From Faucicola tetraodonis (GTDB taxonomy: Bacteria > Pseudomonadota > Gammaproteobacteria > Pseudomonadales > Moraxellaceae), in assembly GCA_032017425.1 (NCBI GenBank), contig DALZPW010000001.1: DNA of 64,000 bases; one strand, 5' to 3'. Within the stretch, counting starts at the first letter, position 1, and every line of letters begins with the position of its first letter. The position numbers and the translations under genes are program-made. The notes below the pieces were generated by a model that ran no database searches, was not told the origin of the DNA, and saw nothing but the letters and a program-made list of their open reading frames with translations. This document shows, one piece after another, positions 17,747 to 25,993 of this stretch.

Positions 17747-19054
17747 ATGCATCAAGCCATCAAGAACGTCGCAAAAGCCCCCATGATTGCTCGCTATACT
17801 TGGTTAGCTATTATGGTCGCCGCCATGATTTGTGCCGACCAATGGGGCGTTGCCAAACAGCAAATCAATCATCTGCTCGCGATTATCATTATGTATGGGG
17901 TCAGCGTTGAGCTAACTAAACGCCTAATAGCTACTCGACACTTTCACCCACAACACTCTTGGCTCATGTTGGCGGGGTTTATCGGGGATTTACTGGCGTG
18001 GTCAGCCTTTATTTATTATTCGGGTGGGGCGGCCAATCCGTTGATTACCTTGTTTTTGACGGTGATTGCCGTGGCGTCTATGGTGATGCGCACCGTGCAC
18101 ATCATCGGCTTGTCAATGCTGTCTGTTGGGCTGTATACGCTGTTATGGTATTGTTATGTGCCGCTGACCCTTAACCACCATGATCATGCGGTGGGTCAAA
18201 AACTCCATTTACTGGGTATGTTTGGGGTTTTTATTTTTGCGGCAATCATGTTAACCGCCTTAACGGTTTATTTTAAACAGGCGATGAGCCGCAGTTATCA
18301 GGCGCTTGAGCAAGCGCAGCAAGCCATTCACCAACAACGTCGGTTGCTTGCCATCAGTAGTCTTGCGGCCAATATCGCCCATGAGATGAGCACGCCGATT
18401 GCGTCGATGCAATTACTAAGCGATGATATTGCCCAGCAATTAGAGGAAGACGACGAACTGTTGGATGACATAAAACTGTTACAGTCACAAATCGACGTCT
18501 GCCGCCAATCGCTGCACAAGCTCAAATCCCATATCCAATCCAATGCGCTCCCGCCAGCGCAATCAGAGCCATTGGCATGGGTAACGTCATCAAATTTACA
18601 AACGCTACTGCCCAAAGTCGTCAATGATTGGCAATTTATTAACCGCCATGTTGAAGTAGCGCTCAATGTACCACCACAACCGATAGCCGTCCCCTTGAGT
18701 GAAGAACAGCTGTATTCTATTGTGATGAATATGCTCAATAATGCCATGCAGGCACAAGCCAAAAGGCTTGCTATTAGCGTACAGCTTGCTCAAAACGTGA
18801 TAATTATTATTGAAGACAACGGGCAGGGTATCGACAGTAGCATGATACAGCGTATCCAACACCAAACTGCTATCGAATCTGATCATGGCTTAGGGCTTGG
18901 CTTGACGATTGCCAAAACGGTTATAGAATATGTTGGCGGACACCTTGAGCTGACCAATAAGCAAAATTCACCCCTGCAAAAAAGGTTAGATGATTCAGGT
19001 ACGTGCGTGAAGATAACGTTACCAGTAATCGATGCGCCCGCCAGTTTGTTGTAG
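17747..19054 (+). CDS. regB: RegB/PrrB-type redox-sensing histidine kinase
   Basis: A 435-residue membrane sensor kinase. Six hydrophobic segments span residues ~15-185. The loop at residue 93 reads GGAANPL, close to the GGxxNPF quinone-binding motif of RegB. The H-box is ANIAHEMSTPIASM (His212). Cys252, in QIDVCRQSL, matches the position of the redox-active Cys of RegB. The ATPase has NNAMQAQA, DNGQGI and GLGLGLTIAK. The partner response regulator starts 9 nt downstream. The start is set at ATG 17747; a TTG two codons earlier is possible. Family and partner are well supported; the regulon here is unknown. Confidence 0.88.
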   Translation: MHQAIKNVAKAPMIARYTWLAIMVAAMICADQWGVAKQQINHLLAIIIMYGVSVELTKRLIATRHFHPQHSWLMLAGFIGDLLAWSAFIYYSGGAANPLITLFLTVIAVASMVMRTVHIIGLSMLSVGLYTLLWYCYVPLTLNHHDHAVGQKLHLLGMFGVFIFAAIMLTALTVYFKQAMSRSYQALEQAQQAIHQQRRLLAISSLAANIAHEMSTPIASMQLLSDDIAQQLEEDDELLDDIKLLQSQIDVCRQSLHKLKSHIQSNALPPAQSEPLAWVTSSNLQTLLPKVVNDWQFINRHVEVALNVPPQPIAVPLSEEQLYSIVMNMLNNAMQAQAKRLAISVQLAQNVIIIIEDNGQGIDSSMIQRIQHQTAIESDHGLGLGLTIAKTVIEYVGGHLELTNKQNSPLQKRLDDSGTCVKITLPVIDAPASLL

Positions 19055-19063
19055 GAGACTAGG

Positions 19064-19624
19064 TTGCAACACCCACCCCTGTTAGCAGAGACATGGCTTA
19101 TCATTGATGATGATGAGGTGTTTTGCCGTATCTTAAAAAAGTCGTTGGAAAAACAGGGCAATCAGGTATTGACTGCCAGCAATGCCGATAGCGCGCTACA
19201 ACTGGCGAAGGAGCAGTTACCCAAGTTTATTATACTGGATCTCAACATCGGTGATGACAACGGCATTCATCTGATTAAGCCATTACTCGCTATTACCCCC
19301 ACCGCCAAAATTCTAATGCTTACCGGCTATGCCAGCATTGCGACCGCCGTCAGTGCGGTCAAAATGGGCGCGTATCATTATTTGCCTAAGCCTTGTAGCC
19401 TGGATGAAATCTATAAAGTATTGGACATCGTAGTAGCCCCTACAAAGTCAATCGGTAGTGCAACAGATGAACGTTTATCACTTGAACATCACGAATGGGA
19501 ATACATCCACCAAGTATTAGATGAATGCCAAGGCAATATCAGTGAAGCCGCGAGGGTACTAAAAATGCACCGGCGCACACTACAGCGCAAACTACAAAAA
19601 AAACGTAAAGTGGATGCGCAATAA
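19064..19624 (+). CDS. regA: RegA/PrrA/ActR-type response regulator
   Basis: A 186-residue response regulator. The receiver has the acidic pair in LIIDDDEV, phosphoacceptor Asp in ILDLNIGD, Thr in MLTGYAS and Lys in LPKP. The output is a Fis-type helix-turn-helix, NISEAARVLKMHRRTLQRKL, without an AAA+ domain, exactly the RegA/PrrA architecture. The start codon is TTG with AGGAG 6 nt before it, 9 nt after the kinase stop, so the two form an operon. The global redox-control role is known for the family; targets here are not visible. Confidence 0.9.
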   Translation: MQHPPLLAETWLIIDDDEVFCRILKKSLEKQGNQVLTASNADSALQLAKEQLPKFIILDLNIGDDNGIHLIKPLLAITPTAKILMLTGYASIATAVSAVKMGAYHYLPKPCSLDEIYKVLDIVVAPTKSIGSATDERLSLEHHEWEYIHQVLDECQGNISEAARVLKMHRRTLQRKLQKKRKVDAQ

Positions 19625-19701
19625 CCTTTTTTAACCGCACACAGCAGCCCATAAATTGTCAGCCGAGTTAGCCCAATAGTTGGGTGAGCACAAAACACAA
19701 A

Positions 19702-19732
19702 AAAAGCGCGTATAATAAATAAGCGCTTTTTT
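19702..19732. terminator. Terminator between regA and the cold-shock gene
   Basis: An 8-bp stem AAAAGCGC/GCGCTTTT (19702-19709 with 19723-19730) followed by TT. It lies between convergent genes and is T-rich on both strands. Confidence 0.8.
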
Positions 19733-19834
19733 GATATCTATTTTTTGATATCTAGGCAAATGGCTAATCAATGAATGAAGCGTTATTCACGCCACGCGTT
19801 ATCAGACCATTTACGATAGTAGGCTTAGCTAACC

Positions 19835-20047
19835 TTAGATAGCAACGATATTGCTAGCTTGGTCGCCTTTTTGACCTTGGGTCACAACGAAAGATACGCG
19901 TTGACCTTCGCTCAATGTTTTGAAACCTGAGCTTGCGATTTGGCTATAATGTGCGAAAACGTCTTTGCCGCCATTGTCTTGTTCGATAAAGCCAAAGCCT
20001 TTTGATTCGTTAAACCATTTTACGGTGCCGTTTACAGTATTTGACAT
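19835..20047 (-). CDS. csp: Cold-shock protein (CspA family)
   Basis: A 70-residue single-stranded nucleic-acid-binding chaperone with a CSD/OB fold. The RNP1 motif is KGFGFIEQ and RNP2 is VFAHYSQI; VNGTVKWFNESKG is the usual N-terminus. The ATG at 20047 has AAGGAC 6 nt upstream, and an apparent 13-residue extension is untranslated leader. A strong promoter about 210 bp upstream implies a long 5' leader like that of E. coli cspA. Whether it is cold-induced cannot be read from sequence. A weak 10-bp repeat (19824-19843) overlaps the stop. Confidence 0.95.
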   Translation of the reverse strand: MSNTVNGTVKWFNESKGFGFIEQDNGGKDVFAHYSQIASSGFKTLSEGQRVSFVVTQGQKGDQASNIVAI

Positions 20048-20260
20048 AGGATTGTCCTTGATTAGATAGATTTTAAAAGTGGTCATCTGACCCTAAAGCT
20101 GGAACTAAGCCACAACACGATTCTATTCGGTATGAAAGAATTGCGGTAGTTTTGATACACGATTGACTTAAAATCTAGGACACAAGCGTAATGGAAACGA
20201 ACTTAGAATAGACTTAATGTAATGCGATTGAAACTTCTGACTGCTTTCTAGCTGTTGTCC

Positions 20261-20288
20261 AGTATATAGTAATACCGGCAGATAGCAA
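20261..20288 (-). promoter_or_regulatory. Promoter of the cold-shock gene with a long leader
   Basis: On the minus strand TTGCTA (20283-20288) and TATACT (20261-20266) are spaced 16 bp. The predicted start near 20254 gives a ~207-nt untranslated leader, typical of cold-regulated csp mRNAs. The remaining DNA of this gap (20289-20391) holds only the tandem repeat below. Confidence 0.55.
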
Positions 20289-20343
20289 GGAATATCACAA
20301 TAGTTTTGTAAGTGAACTGTGTTAAACCCAACTTTTTACCTTT

Positions 20344-20412
20344 ATTTAAGCCAAAGGCTGGTTTTCATTTAAAACAAAGGCGGATTCTTATTTAAGCCGA
20401 AGGCTGATTCTC
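20344..20412. repeat. Three 23-bp imperfect tandem repeats over the GT2 stop codon
   Basis: Units at 20344-20366, 20367-20389 and 20390-20412. Each has the pattern ATTTAA..C.AAGGC.G.TT. The stop codon of the glycosyltransferase (20392-20394) lies in the last unit; the other two units are non-coding downstream copies. Confidence 0.8.
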
Positions 20413-21123
20413 TAAGCCCCTTAAAAAATGGGCAAACCCTTCATCCGCACGAGCATCAAGGCGACTGCTAGTCACCACGCGTACCAAATTACTCCAAATA
20501 ATGGGTAAATTGGCTTGCTCAAATTTTTTCACCAAACCCACATCTTCATGGCAAGTTAATTCATCAAAACCACCCACCGCCAGATAATCTTGACTGGCAA
20601 AGCTCAAATTTGCCCCATGAATATGGCGATGATCCATACAATCTTGATAATGGGCGAGGTATTGCTGTTTGGTACTCTCTGACAACGCATCCCAACAATC
20701 GATGCTCACTACGCCACATATCATGGCTGTGGGCCTAGTGGTGGGCGTAGTTGTGGGCTCAGCTTTTAGATGTTTGATTTGTGCCATTAACCAATCAGCT
20801 TCCACCATACTATCGGCATCGGTGCAAGCAATCCAATCAGCCCCTTGCTCAATCAAGTAGCGCACGCCCAAATCCCTGACTTTACCCACGCAGCGAAACT
20901 CACAGCGCAGCCAGTCTACGTGGGCGTTTTGCACTTTTGATAAAGTATCATCATCACAACTATCTAGCACGACCACCGTTTGTACCGCTATGTCGCTTGA
21001 TAGCTGAGCAATCGCCTGTTTAATCGCATCCAAACACGCGCTGATGCTATCGGCTTCATTATGGGCAGGGATGACTATGCCGATTTTTTTGGGTAGCGGC
21101 TGTGGGACAGTAGTATTTGCCAT
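20392..21123 (-). CDS. Family 2 glycosyltransferase
   Basis: A 243-residue GT-A fold glycosyltransferase without membrane segments. IGIVIPAHNEADSI is the nucleotide-sugar-binding N-terminus, DSCDDDT and ACTDADSMVEADW hold the DxD-type metal residues, and GGFDELTCHEDVGL is the acceptor/catalytic region. It is the last gene of a four-gene minus-strand set (acyl-CoA-dehydrogenase-like, PIG-L deacetylase, NodS-like methyltransferase, GT2). The ATG at 21123 lies 14 nt after the methyltransferase stop; a longer frame would overlap that gene. The combination suggests assembly of a modified amino-sugar or glycolipid. Donor and acceptor are unknown. Confidence 0.85.
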   Translation of the reverse strand: MANTTVPQPLPKKIGIVIPAHNEADSISACLDAIKQAIAQLSSDIAVQTVVVLDSCDDDTLSKVQNAHVDWLRCEFRCVGKVRDLGVRYLIEQGADWIACTDADSMVEADWLMAQIKHLKAEPTTTPTTRPTAMICGVVSIDCWDALSESTKQQYLAHYQDCMDHRHIHGANLSFASQDYLAVGGFDELTCHEDVGLVKKFEQANLPIIWSNLVRVVTSSRLDARADEGFAHFLRGLENQPSA

Positions 21124-21137
21124 AATGCTTTTCTCAG

Positions 21138-21740
21138 TTATTCCACTAGATTTTCTTGCTTGGCAAGGCTTTGGTGATTGGCTTGCCAAATGGTCAACAA
21201 AAAATCTTGGTCAATCACATGGCTTTGCTGACGGTAGTGCAGCTGTTGTTGCAAACTGTCGTGGACTGTTTCGCCTGTCAGTTGAAACCCGTCAATCGGA
21301 TAGCGCCAATGACAGGCTAAAATCACGCCATTGTCGGTTAATGCAGTGTTGAGCCAAGCGATGACTTCGGTCAGGGCTGCAGGCGCCAAGTAATATAAAA
21401 TCTCACTGACCACAATCAAATCAAATCGCTCACTGGGCAAATCCTGCGGTATCAAACCTTGCATAACTTGCACATGTGCCTGGTTTTGCAGACGCTCACT
21501 GGCAAGTTTGACTGCCTCAAGTTGCCCATCCACACACCGCAAATAATCGCAGCGCTGGGCTAACTGCTCACTAAATACGCCATTGCTACAGCCCAGTTCA
21601 ATCGCCTTGGCAAAATGCGGGTAGGGCAACAATGACAAGCAAATCGCGCGTTTTCGCACTTCATACCAGCGTTTTTCATATTGCCAAGGGTCGCTACTAT
21701 CGGCATAAATTTGGGCAAAATACGCTGACACATCAGTCAT
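21138..21740 (-). CDS. NodS-like SAM-dependent methyltransferase
   Basis: A 200-residue class I methyltransferase of the NodS type. The N-terminus has YADSSDPWQYEKRWYEVRKR, typical of NodS-family proteins, then the SAM motif AIELGCSNGVFSEQLA and the acidic VDGQ strand, with VSEILYYL as motif IV. NodS itself N-methylates deacetylated chito-oligosaccharides; only the fold and class can be claimed here. The ATG at 21740 has GAGG 9 nt upstream and overlaps the PIG-L gene by 8 nt, showing translational coupling. That pairing suggests that the deacetylated amine is what is methylated (inference). Confidence 0.87.
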   Translation of the reverse strand: MTDVSAYFAQIYADSSDPWQYEKRWYEVRKRAICLSLLPYPHFAKAIELGCSNGVFSEQLAQRCDYLRCVDGQLEAVKLASERLQNQAHVQVMQGLIPQDLPSERFDLIVVSEILYYLAPAALTEVIAWLNTALTDNGVILACHWRYPIDGFQLTGETVHDSLQQQLHYRQQSHVIDQDFLLTIWQANHQSLAKQENLVE

Positions 21741-22554
21741 GAAGATATACCTCAAATGGTTGGCTAAGCCTAGTTAACGTGGTATCTGACAAAATAGGCG
21801 CTGTTCCCGTTATTGGGTCAGCATAGATTTGACTGCTAAAACAGCGCATGGCATAACTTTTTCGCTGCGCCTGCAATTCGCTTAAATCAAATCGCCATGC
21901 CTTGTGCCAGGGAATACGGCTATCGCCAGGTTTTGCCCAATGCCATGCCCAAATCAGCACTTGATAGCAGGTTAAATTTAACTGACTTTTAAATTCATGG
22001 GCAAAACGCTGTATCACTTGCCCAGTGCCTTCATGGTCGGGATGACCATCGTACGCAAATGGGGTGATCAAAATATCAGCGGGCTGAATCAGCGATGTTA
22101 ACTTGTCAAAAAAATCCGCTTGTCGCCCAAAAACTTCACCATCAGGAAAATTTAAGCTCGTCATCGACACATTGGGCAAATCCAAACTGCTATCGAGCGT
22201 TTCAAGCGCAAGCTGGCTTTCAAGTGCTCGGATTTTTGCCAGTTTGTCGGTCGGATATAGCGGTGAGTTAGGGTGGCTTTTCTCGCCTTGGGTGACGCTA
22301 ACAATCAATATTTGATTACCTTGAGCCACCAACCCTTGCAGCAGCCCGCCACAGCCCAAAATCTCATCGTCTGGGTGCGGCGCAAAAATACACACACGCC
22401 GATGGGTGGGAAAATGGGTCGATATATCCAGTCTGGTGAGACTGTCCAACCCTTGCCACGCTTGCCAATCTTGTGCAGATGTGCCGTCGCCTGCAATCAA
22501 ACGGTCGCCCACAATCGGATGCAGTGGGGCGCGCTTAGAATCTACAGTTGCCAT
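21733..22554 (-). CDS. PIG-L/LmbE family deacetylase
   Basis: A 273-residue zinc-dependent N-deacetylase family protein. FAPHPDDEILGCGG is the diagnostic AHPDDE-type zinc and catalytic motif; PFAYDGHPDHEGTGQ gives the second zinc His motif. Family members deacetylate GlcNAc-type groups on small molecules. Its start overlaps the upstream acyl-CoA-dehydrogenase-like gene by 13 bp and its end overlaps the methyltransferase, so the three are tightly co-translated. The substrate is unknown. Confidence 0.9.
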   Translation of the reverse strand: MATVDSKRAPLHPIVGDRLIAGDGTSAQDWQAWQGLDSLTRLDISTHFPTHRRVCIFAPHPDDEILGCGGLLQGLVAQGNQILIVSVTQGEKSHPNSPLYPTDKLAKIRALESQLALETLDSSLDLPNVSMTSLNFPDGEVFGRQADFFDKLTSLIQPADILITPFAYDGHPDHEGTGQVIQRFAHEFKSQLNLTCYQVLIWAWHWAKPGDSRIPWHKAWRFDLSELQAQRKSYAMRCFSSQIYADPITGTAPILSDTTLTRLSQPFEVYLHD

Positions 22555-23639
22555 AATGCCCCTTGTGAATCGCCTAGCTGTTCGGCAGTCAATTTGCCAA
22601 TCGCTTCACTGTCAAATGCGCCATGGGTTTGACGGATAAATACCGATAAATCTGCGGCTAGCCGTGCAAAATGGGCGTTTTTGCAATAAGGCGTTGCGCC
22701 CAAGGCTTTACCAACTTTTTCAAGTACTAGCATGGCGGTAGTCTCCACTTGCGCTCTTAAGATACGGATGGGGAGTGCATGACTTTGGCTAGGCTCACTA
22801 TCGATTAATTGCGCAACTTGATGAAAGTAGGCTTGGGTGACACTGAGTGCTTGCGACACTTCGCCAAGATAAAGCGCTTTAAAGGCTTGGGGTTTTTGCC
22901 GATAACTGTCCAATAAAAACTGTGCCAACTGCGCAGCCGCGCCATACCAACAAGCCGCTACTCCTGCTGCACCCTGCCAAAATCCTGGGCGGTCGAGATA
23001 AGGGCTGCTACCTTTAGCAATCGCATTTGATATGACTTGGGTGGCGTTAGCGCCTTTTAGATGGAGCGTGGCTGTCGCCGTGTAGGGCATACCTACCGCA
23101 TACCAACCGCTGTCATCAATGGTCACTTGCGGTTGGTTCATGGCTAACATCAGCAATTGGGCGTTATTATGGGCATCTCGGAAACTAACCAAACCATGAT
23201 CGACAAAGGTCGCACCCGAACACCACAGTTTTTGTCCCGTGCATGTTTCGCCATCAAAACGCAGTGGGTCATTACCACCTTCTGCTGCCCATACGGCCCA
23301 TAGGCCTTCAGCGATATCGTCCACGCCCAATTCTGCCAGAATCGCCAATGCATCAAGATGCGACTCAAAAAATTTGACCAAGTTCAAATCACAAGCCGCA
23401 ACCTGTGCCAATACTTGCCAGCGCTGTAAAGTATTACCGTCAGCAGGCAAGGCAATTTGAGCGGACAAAAGCACCAACTGCGACAAAGTTTGCTTTAATT
23501 GTGTGACATAAGCGGCATCACTTAGTTTAGGTGATGTATCAACCGTTCTGCGAAAGTCTTGCAAAATAGCGGTGATTAATTTACTCAAGTCCGATTGGTG
23601 ATAGTCGGTAGGTAAAGCATGATCCAAAACTGGTGTCAT
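22542..23639 (-). CDS. Acyl-CoA-dehydrogenase-like protein of an uncharacterised cluster
   Basis: A 365-residue protein with the general acyl-CoA dehydrogenase plan: N-terminal helices, a beta domain with TGQKLWCSGATFVDH, and a C-terminal four-helix region. The usual fingerprints (GMTEP and QxHGGxG) are degraded or missing, so catalysis on a CoA ester is doubtful; it may act on a different carrier. It heads the four-gene set with PIG-L, NodS-like and GT2 genes and lies immediately downstream of otsA, from which a 12-bp repeat separates it. No strong ribosome-binding site is seen at its ATG. Confidence 0.78.
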   Translation of the reverse strand: MTPVLDHALPTDYHQSDLSKLITAILQDFRRTVDTSPKLSDAAYVTQLKQTLSQLVLLSAQIALPADGNTLQRWQVLAQVAACDLNLVKFFESHLDALAILAELGVDDIAEGLWAVWAAEGGNDPLRFDGETCTGQKLWCSGATFVDHGLVSFRDAHNNAQLLMLAMNQPQVTIDDSGWYAVGMPYTATATLHLKGANATQVISNAIAKGSSPYLDRPGFWQGAAGVAACWYGAAAQLAQFLLDSYRQKPQAFKALYLGEVSQALSVTQAYFHQVAQLIDSEPSQSHALPIRILRAQVETTAMLVLEKVGKALGATPYCKNAHFARLAADLSVFIRQTHGAFDSEAIGKLTAEQLGDSQGALWQL

Positions 23640-23656
23640 TGTGAGTTTCTCATTGG

Positions 23657-23704
23657 CTGTTTTGTTGTCTATTTTATTATCTGTTTTATTGACTTATTTG
23701 GTTT
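23657..23704. repeat. Four 12-bp imperfect tandem repeats over the otsA stop codon
   Basis: Units begin at 23657, 23669, 23681 and 23693 with the pattern CT.TTTT.TT... . The otsA stop (23694-23696) is in the last unit. Twelve is a multiple of three, so loss of the stop would add tetrapeptide repeats. Confidence 0.78.
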
Positions 23705-25109
23705 TATCCATATGGGCTAAATCTGCCAAAAAATGCGCTCGCCACGTGTCAATATCGGTCTCATTGATGCTCTTTAGTAGCGATTGGTGACGTTGTTCCC
23801 GTTGTTGTTTGGTCATGGTCAATGCTTGGTATAAGCCCTCTATCATGCTGTCGTTGTTCGTAGGGTCGACCAAGATAGCTTGCTGAAGTTGGTGCGCTGC
23901 CCCCGCATTTTTAGACAAAATCAAAATCCCTGCGTTTTGTTCATCCTGTGCGGCAATATATTCTTTTGCCACCAAATTCATGCCGTCTTTTAGCGAATTA
24001 ACCCAACAAATTTGGCATTGCCTAAATAAAGGCATTAAATTGTCATGACTGACTGGGTCTTCTTGATAGATAATCGGTTGCCAACTGGCAGTAGCAAATT
24101 GGCTATTGATTTGCTCAACTAGGGTGTGCACTTGTTGTCGTAACTGTTGATAAGTCTGAATATCGAGACGGGACGGGCAAGCAATTTGATACAGCTGAAT
24201 TCGTTCAAGATATTGCGGATAACGCTGCAAAAAGGCGGCAAAAGCTTGTAAGCGTTCGGGAATGCCTTTGGTGTAATCCAGTCGTTCCACCGCTAGAATA
24301 GTGGTGATGGTTGAAGTGAGATTTTTTAACACAGCTTGGTCTGACAGCGGTTGACTGGCAAGTTCATGAATATAGACAGGATTGATACCAATCGGATAGG
24401 CTTGTATTAAGGTGGTATGATTGCCATGGGTAATGAGTGTACGCGCATTTGTTTGCGTAATCTGGATGGCGTGGGGGAGTAGCTTCTCAATCACCGCGAC
24501 ACAATTTTGAGCATCTTGTTGGGTTTGTAATCCAACCACATCATAATCGAGTAATTGATTGATTAAAGTTTGACCATAAGTCAAAAAATCCCACACCCAT
24601 AACTGGGGAAATGGAATATGCAAAAAAAAGCCAATGCGCTGTTTCATGCCTAAGTCACGGCAATGCCTTGCTATCGCAAAAAAATGATAATCTTGTATCC
24701 AAATCATATCGTCAGGCTGTGCGATTTGCTGCAGCTGTTTGGCAAACATACGATTGACAGCTTGATAAACGCTAAAATCTTCACTACTTGATACAATCAA
24801 ATCCGTGCGGTCATGCATCCCCGCCCAAAGTCGATTATTGGCGTAACCGCAGTAATATTTTTCATATTGCATGGGTGAAAAAGCCGTCGTGACATAGGTG
24901 ACTTTGTCATGCTGCTCAGTCGCAAATTGGTTGACGGTATCGGGCATATCGCTGATATTTGTTACTACTTGACCGTTCCAACCGACCCAAATACCGCCAT
25001 CTTTGGCAAGGGCTTCTTGAAGCGCTACTGCCAACCCTCCTGCCACGGCTTTAGGTGACTGTTTATTAGGTAAATTAACCCGATTCGATAACACAATCAA
25101 CTTTGACAT
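23694..25109 (-). CDS. otsA: Alpha,alpha-trehalose-phosphate synthase
   Basis: Makes trehalose 6-phosphate from UDP-glucose and glucose 6-phosphate (GT20 family). The 471 residues match OtsA. NRVNLPNK, GGLAVAL, IWIQDYHFF and GFFLHIPFP are the conserved donor/acceptor blocks; VERLDYTKGI holds the phosphate-binding Arg/Lys; DGMNLVAKEY is the donor-binding motif. It overlaps otsB by 13 bp, so the two are coupled. Trehalose serves as a compatible solute and stress protectant. The stop codon lies in a 12-bp tandem repeat. Confidence 0.95.
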   Translation of the reverse strand: MSKLIVLSNRVNLPNKQSPKAVAGGLAVALQEALAKDGGIWVGWNGQVVTNISDMPDTVNQFATEQHDKVTYVTTAFSPMQYEKYYCGYANNRLWAGMHDRTDLIVSSSEDFSVYQAVNRMFAKQLQQIAQPDDMIWIQDYHFFAIARHCRDLGMKQRIGFFLHIPFPQLWVWDFLTYGQTLINQLLDYDVVGLQTQQDAQNCVAVIEKLLPHAIQITQTNARTLITHGNHTTLIQAYPIGINPVYIHELASQPLSDQAVLKNLTSTITTILAVERLDYTKGIPERLQAFAAFLQRYPQYLERIQLYQIACPSRLDIQTYQQLRQQVHTLVEQINSQFATASWQPIIYQEDPVSHDNLMPLFRQCQICWVNSLKDGMNLVAKEYIAAQDEQNAGILILSKNAGAAHQLQQAILVDPTNNDSMIEGLYQALTMTKQQREQRHQSLLKSINETDIDTWRAHFLADLAHMDKTK

Positions 25110-25930
25110 AGGGTCAATAATCCTTGAAGTAACGCGGTAACCGCTGAGATGTCGCTCACATAATAATGGGCATGGGTAGGTTCATAACCGACTTTGACAC
25201 CAATTCCTTTGATATCACTACCTTTCTTATTTGATGTATCACTATAACTTTGTACAGCAATAAATCCTGCTTCATCGGTCACATCATCGCCAATAAATAT
25301 CGGACGGCAATGAGGGTGATAGTGGGTTAAAACATGGTTAATGGCACTGCCTTTATCGACCCCTTGCGGCAATAGCTCATACACACATTTGCCCGCTTTA
25401 AGCTGCCAATCATTAAAATCATGCCCAATACCTTGCATGATAGTTAAAGCGCTATCGGCAAGTTCGGGATGCTCACGAAAATGGAGTGCCACACCAAAAG
25501 GTTTTTGCTCAATGCGCCAGTGTGGACGATCACCAGTGGCGTTAATGACGCTTTGATTAATTTTTTGTAGCTGTGCTAAATTGATGTCCACCAAAGAATA
25601 GCTATCGATTAGCGTATCACATTGCAAACCGTGACTACCAATCACCGGCAGTCTCAGCGGCGCTGTCAAGCGTCTAGCATCAGCAACTGACCGCCCTGTC
25701 ACCAGCCAAATGGGTAGATGATTTTGTAACTGCGCTAAAATTGTTAAATTATCATTGCTGATAAAACTTTGCTGGGGATCGGGGTGAAATTCACTAAGCG
25801 TCCCATCAATATCTAATAATAGCAACAAATCAGAAACCCCTTGCACAACTTTGGCTACATTATCGACCAAAAGTTGTGAGGGGCTATTGACTGAATGATA
25901 GGTAATGGTATGAAAGTGACTAATGCTCAT
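25097..25930 (-). CDS. otsB: Trehalose-6-phosphate phosphatase
   Basis: A HAD-superfamily phosphatase converting trehalose 6-phosphate to trehalose. Motif I is LLDIDGTLSEF, motif II lies around WLVTGRSV, and motif III/IV includes GKCVYELLPQGVDKG and FIGDDVTDEAGF. At 277 residues it matches OtsB. It precedes otsA in the operon (otsB-otsA order, 13-bp overlap). The start lacks a clear Shine-Dalgarno sequence. The adjacent zinc alcohol dehydrogenase and four-gene set suggest a stress-related island. Confidence 0.94.
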   Translation of the reverse strand: MSISHFHTITYHSVNSPSQLLVDNVAKVVQGVSDLLLLLDIDGTLSEFHPDPQQSFISNDNLTILAQLQNHLPIWLVTGRSVADARRLTAPLRLPVIGSHGLQCDTLIDSYSLVDINLAQLQKINQSVINATGDRPHWRIEQKPFGVALHFREHPELADSALTIMQGIGHDFNDWQLKAGKCVYELLPQGVDKGSAINHVLTHYHPHCRPIFIGDDVTDEAGFIAVQSYSDTSNKKGSDIKGIGVKVGYEPTHAHYYVSDISAVTALLQGLLTLCQS

Positions 25931-25946
25931 TTAATCATTCTAAATA

Positions 25947-25984
25947 AATCAAAACTATCCCTATTAATCAAAGCTATCCATGAC
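25947..25984. repeat. Two 19-bp imperfect tandem repeats between otsB and the alcohol dehydrogenase
   Basis: AATCAAAACTATCC at 25947 recurs as AATCAAAGCTATCC at 25966. The repeat ends 10 bp from the alcohol dehydrogenase stop. Confidence 0.65.
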
Positions 25985-25993
25985 GAGGTAAAA

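Noticed and set aside
20344..20412. Tandem repeats as a CRISPR array or phage attachment site
   Set aside because: The units are contiguous with no spacers, differ from locus to locus, and no cas, integrase or tRNA disruption is nearby.
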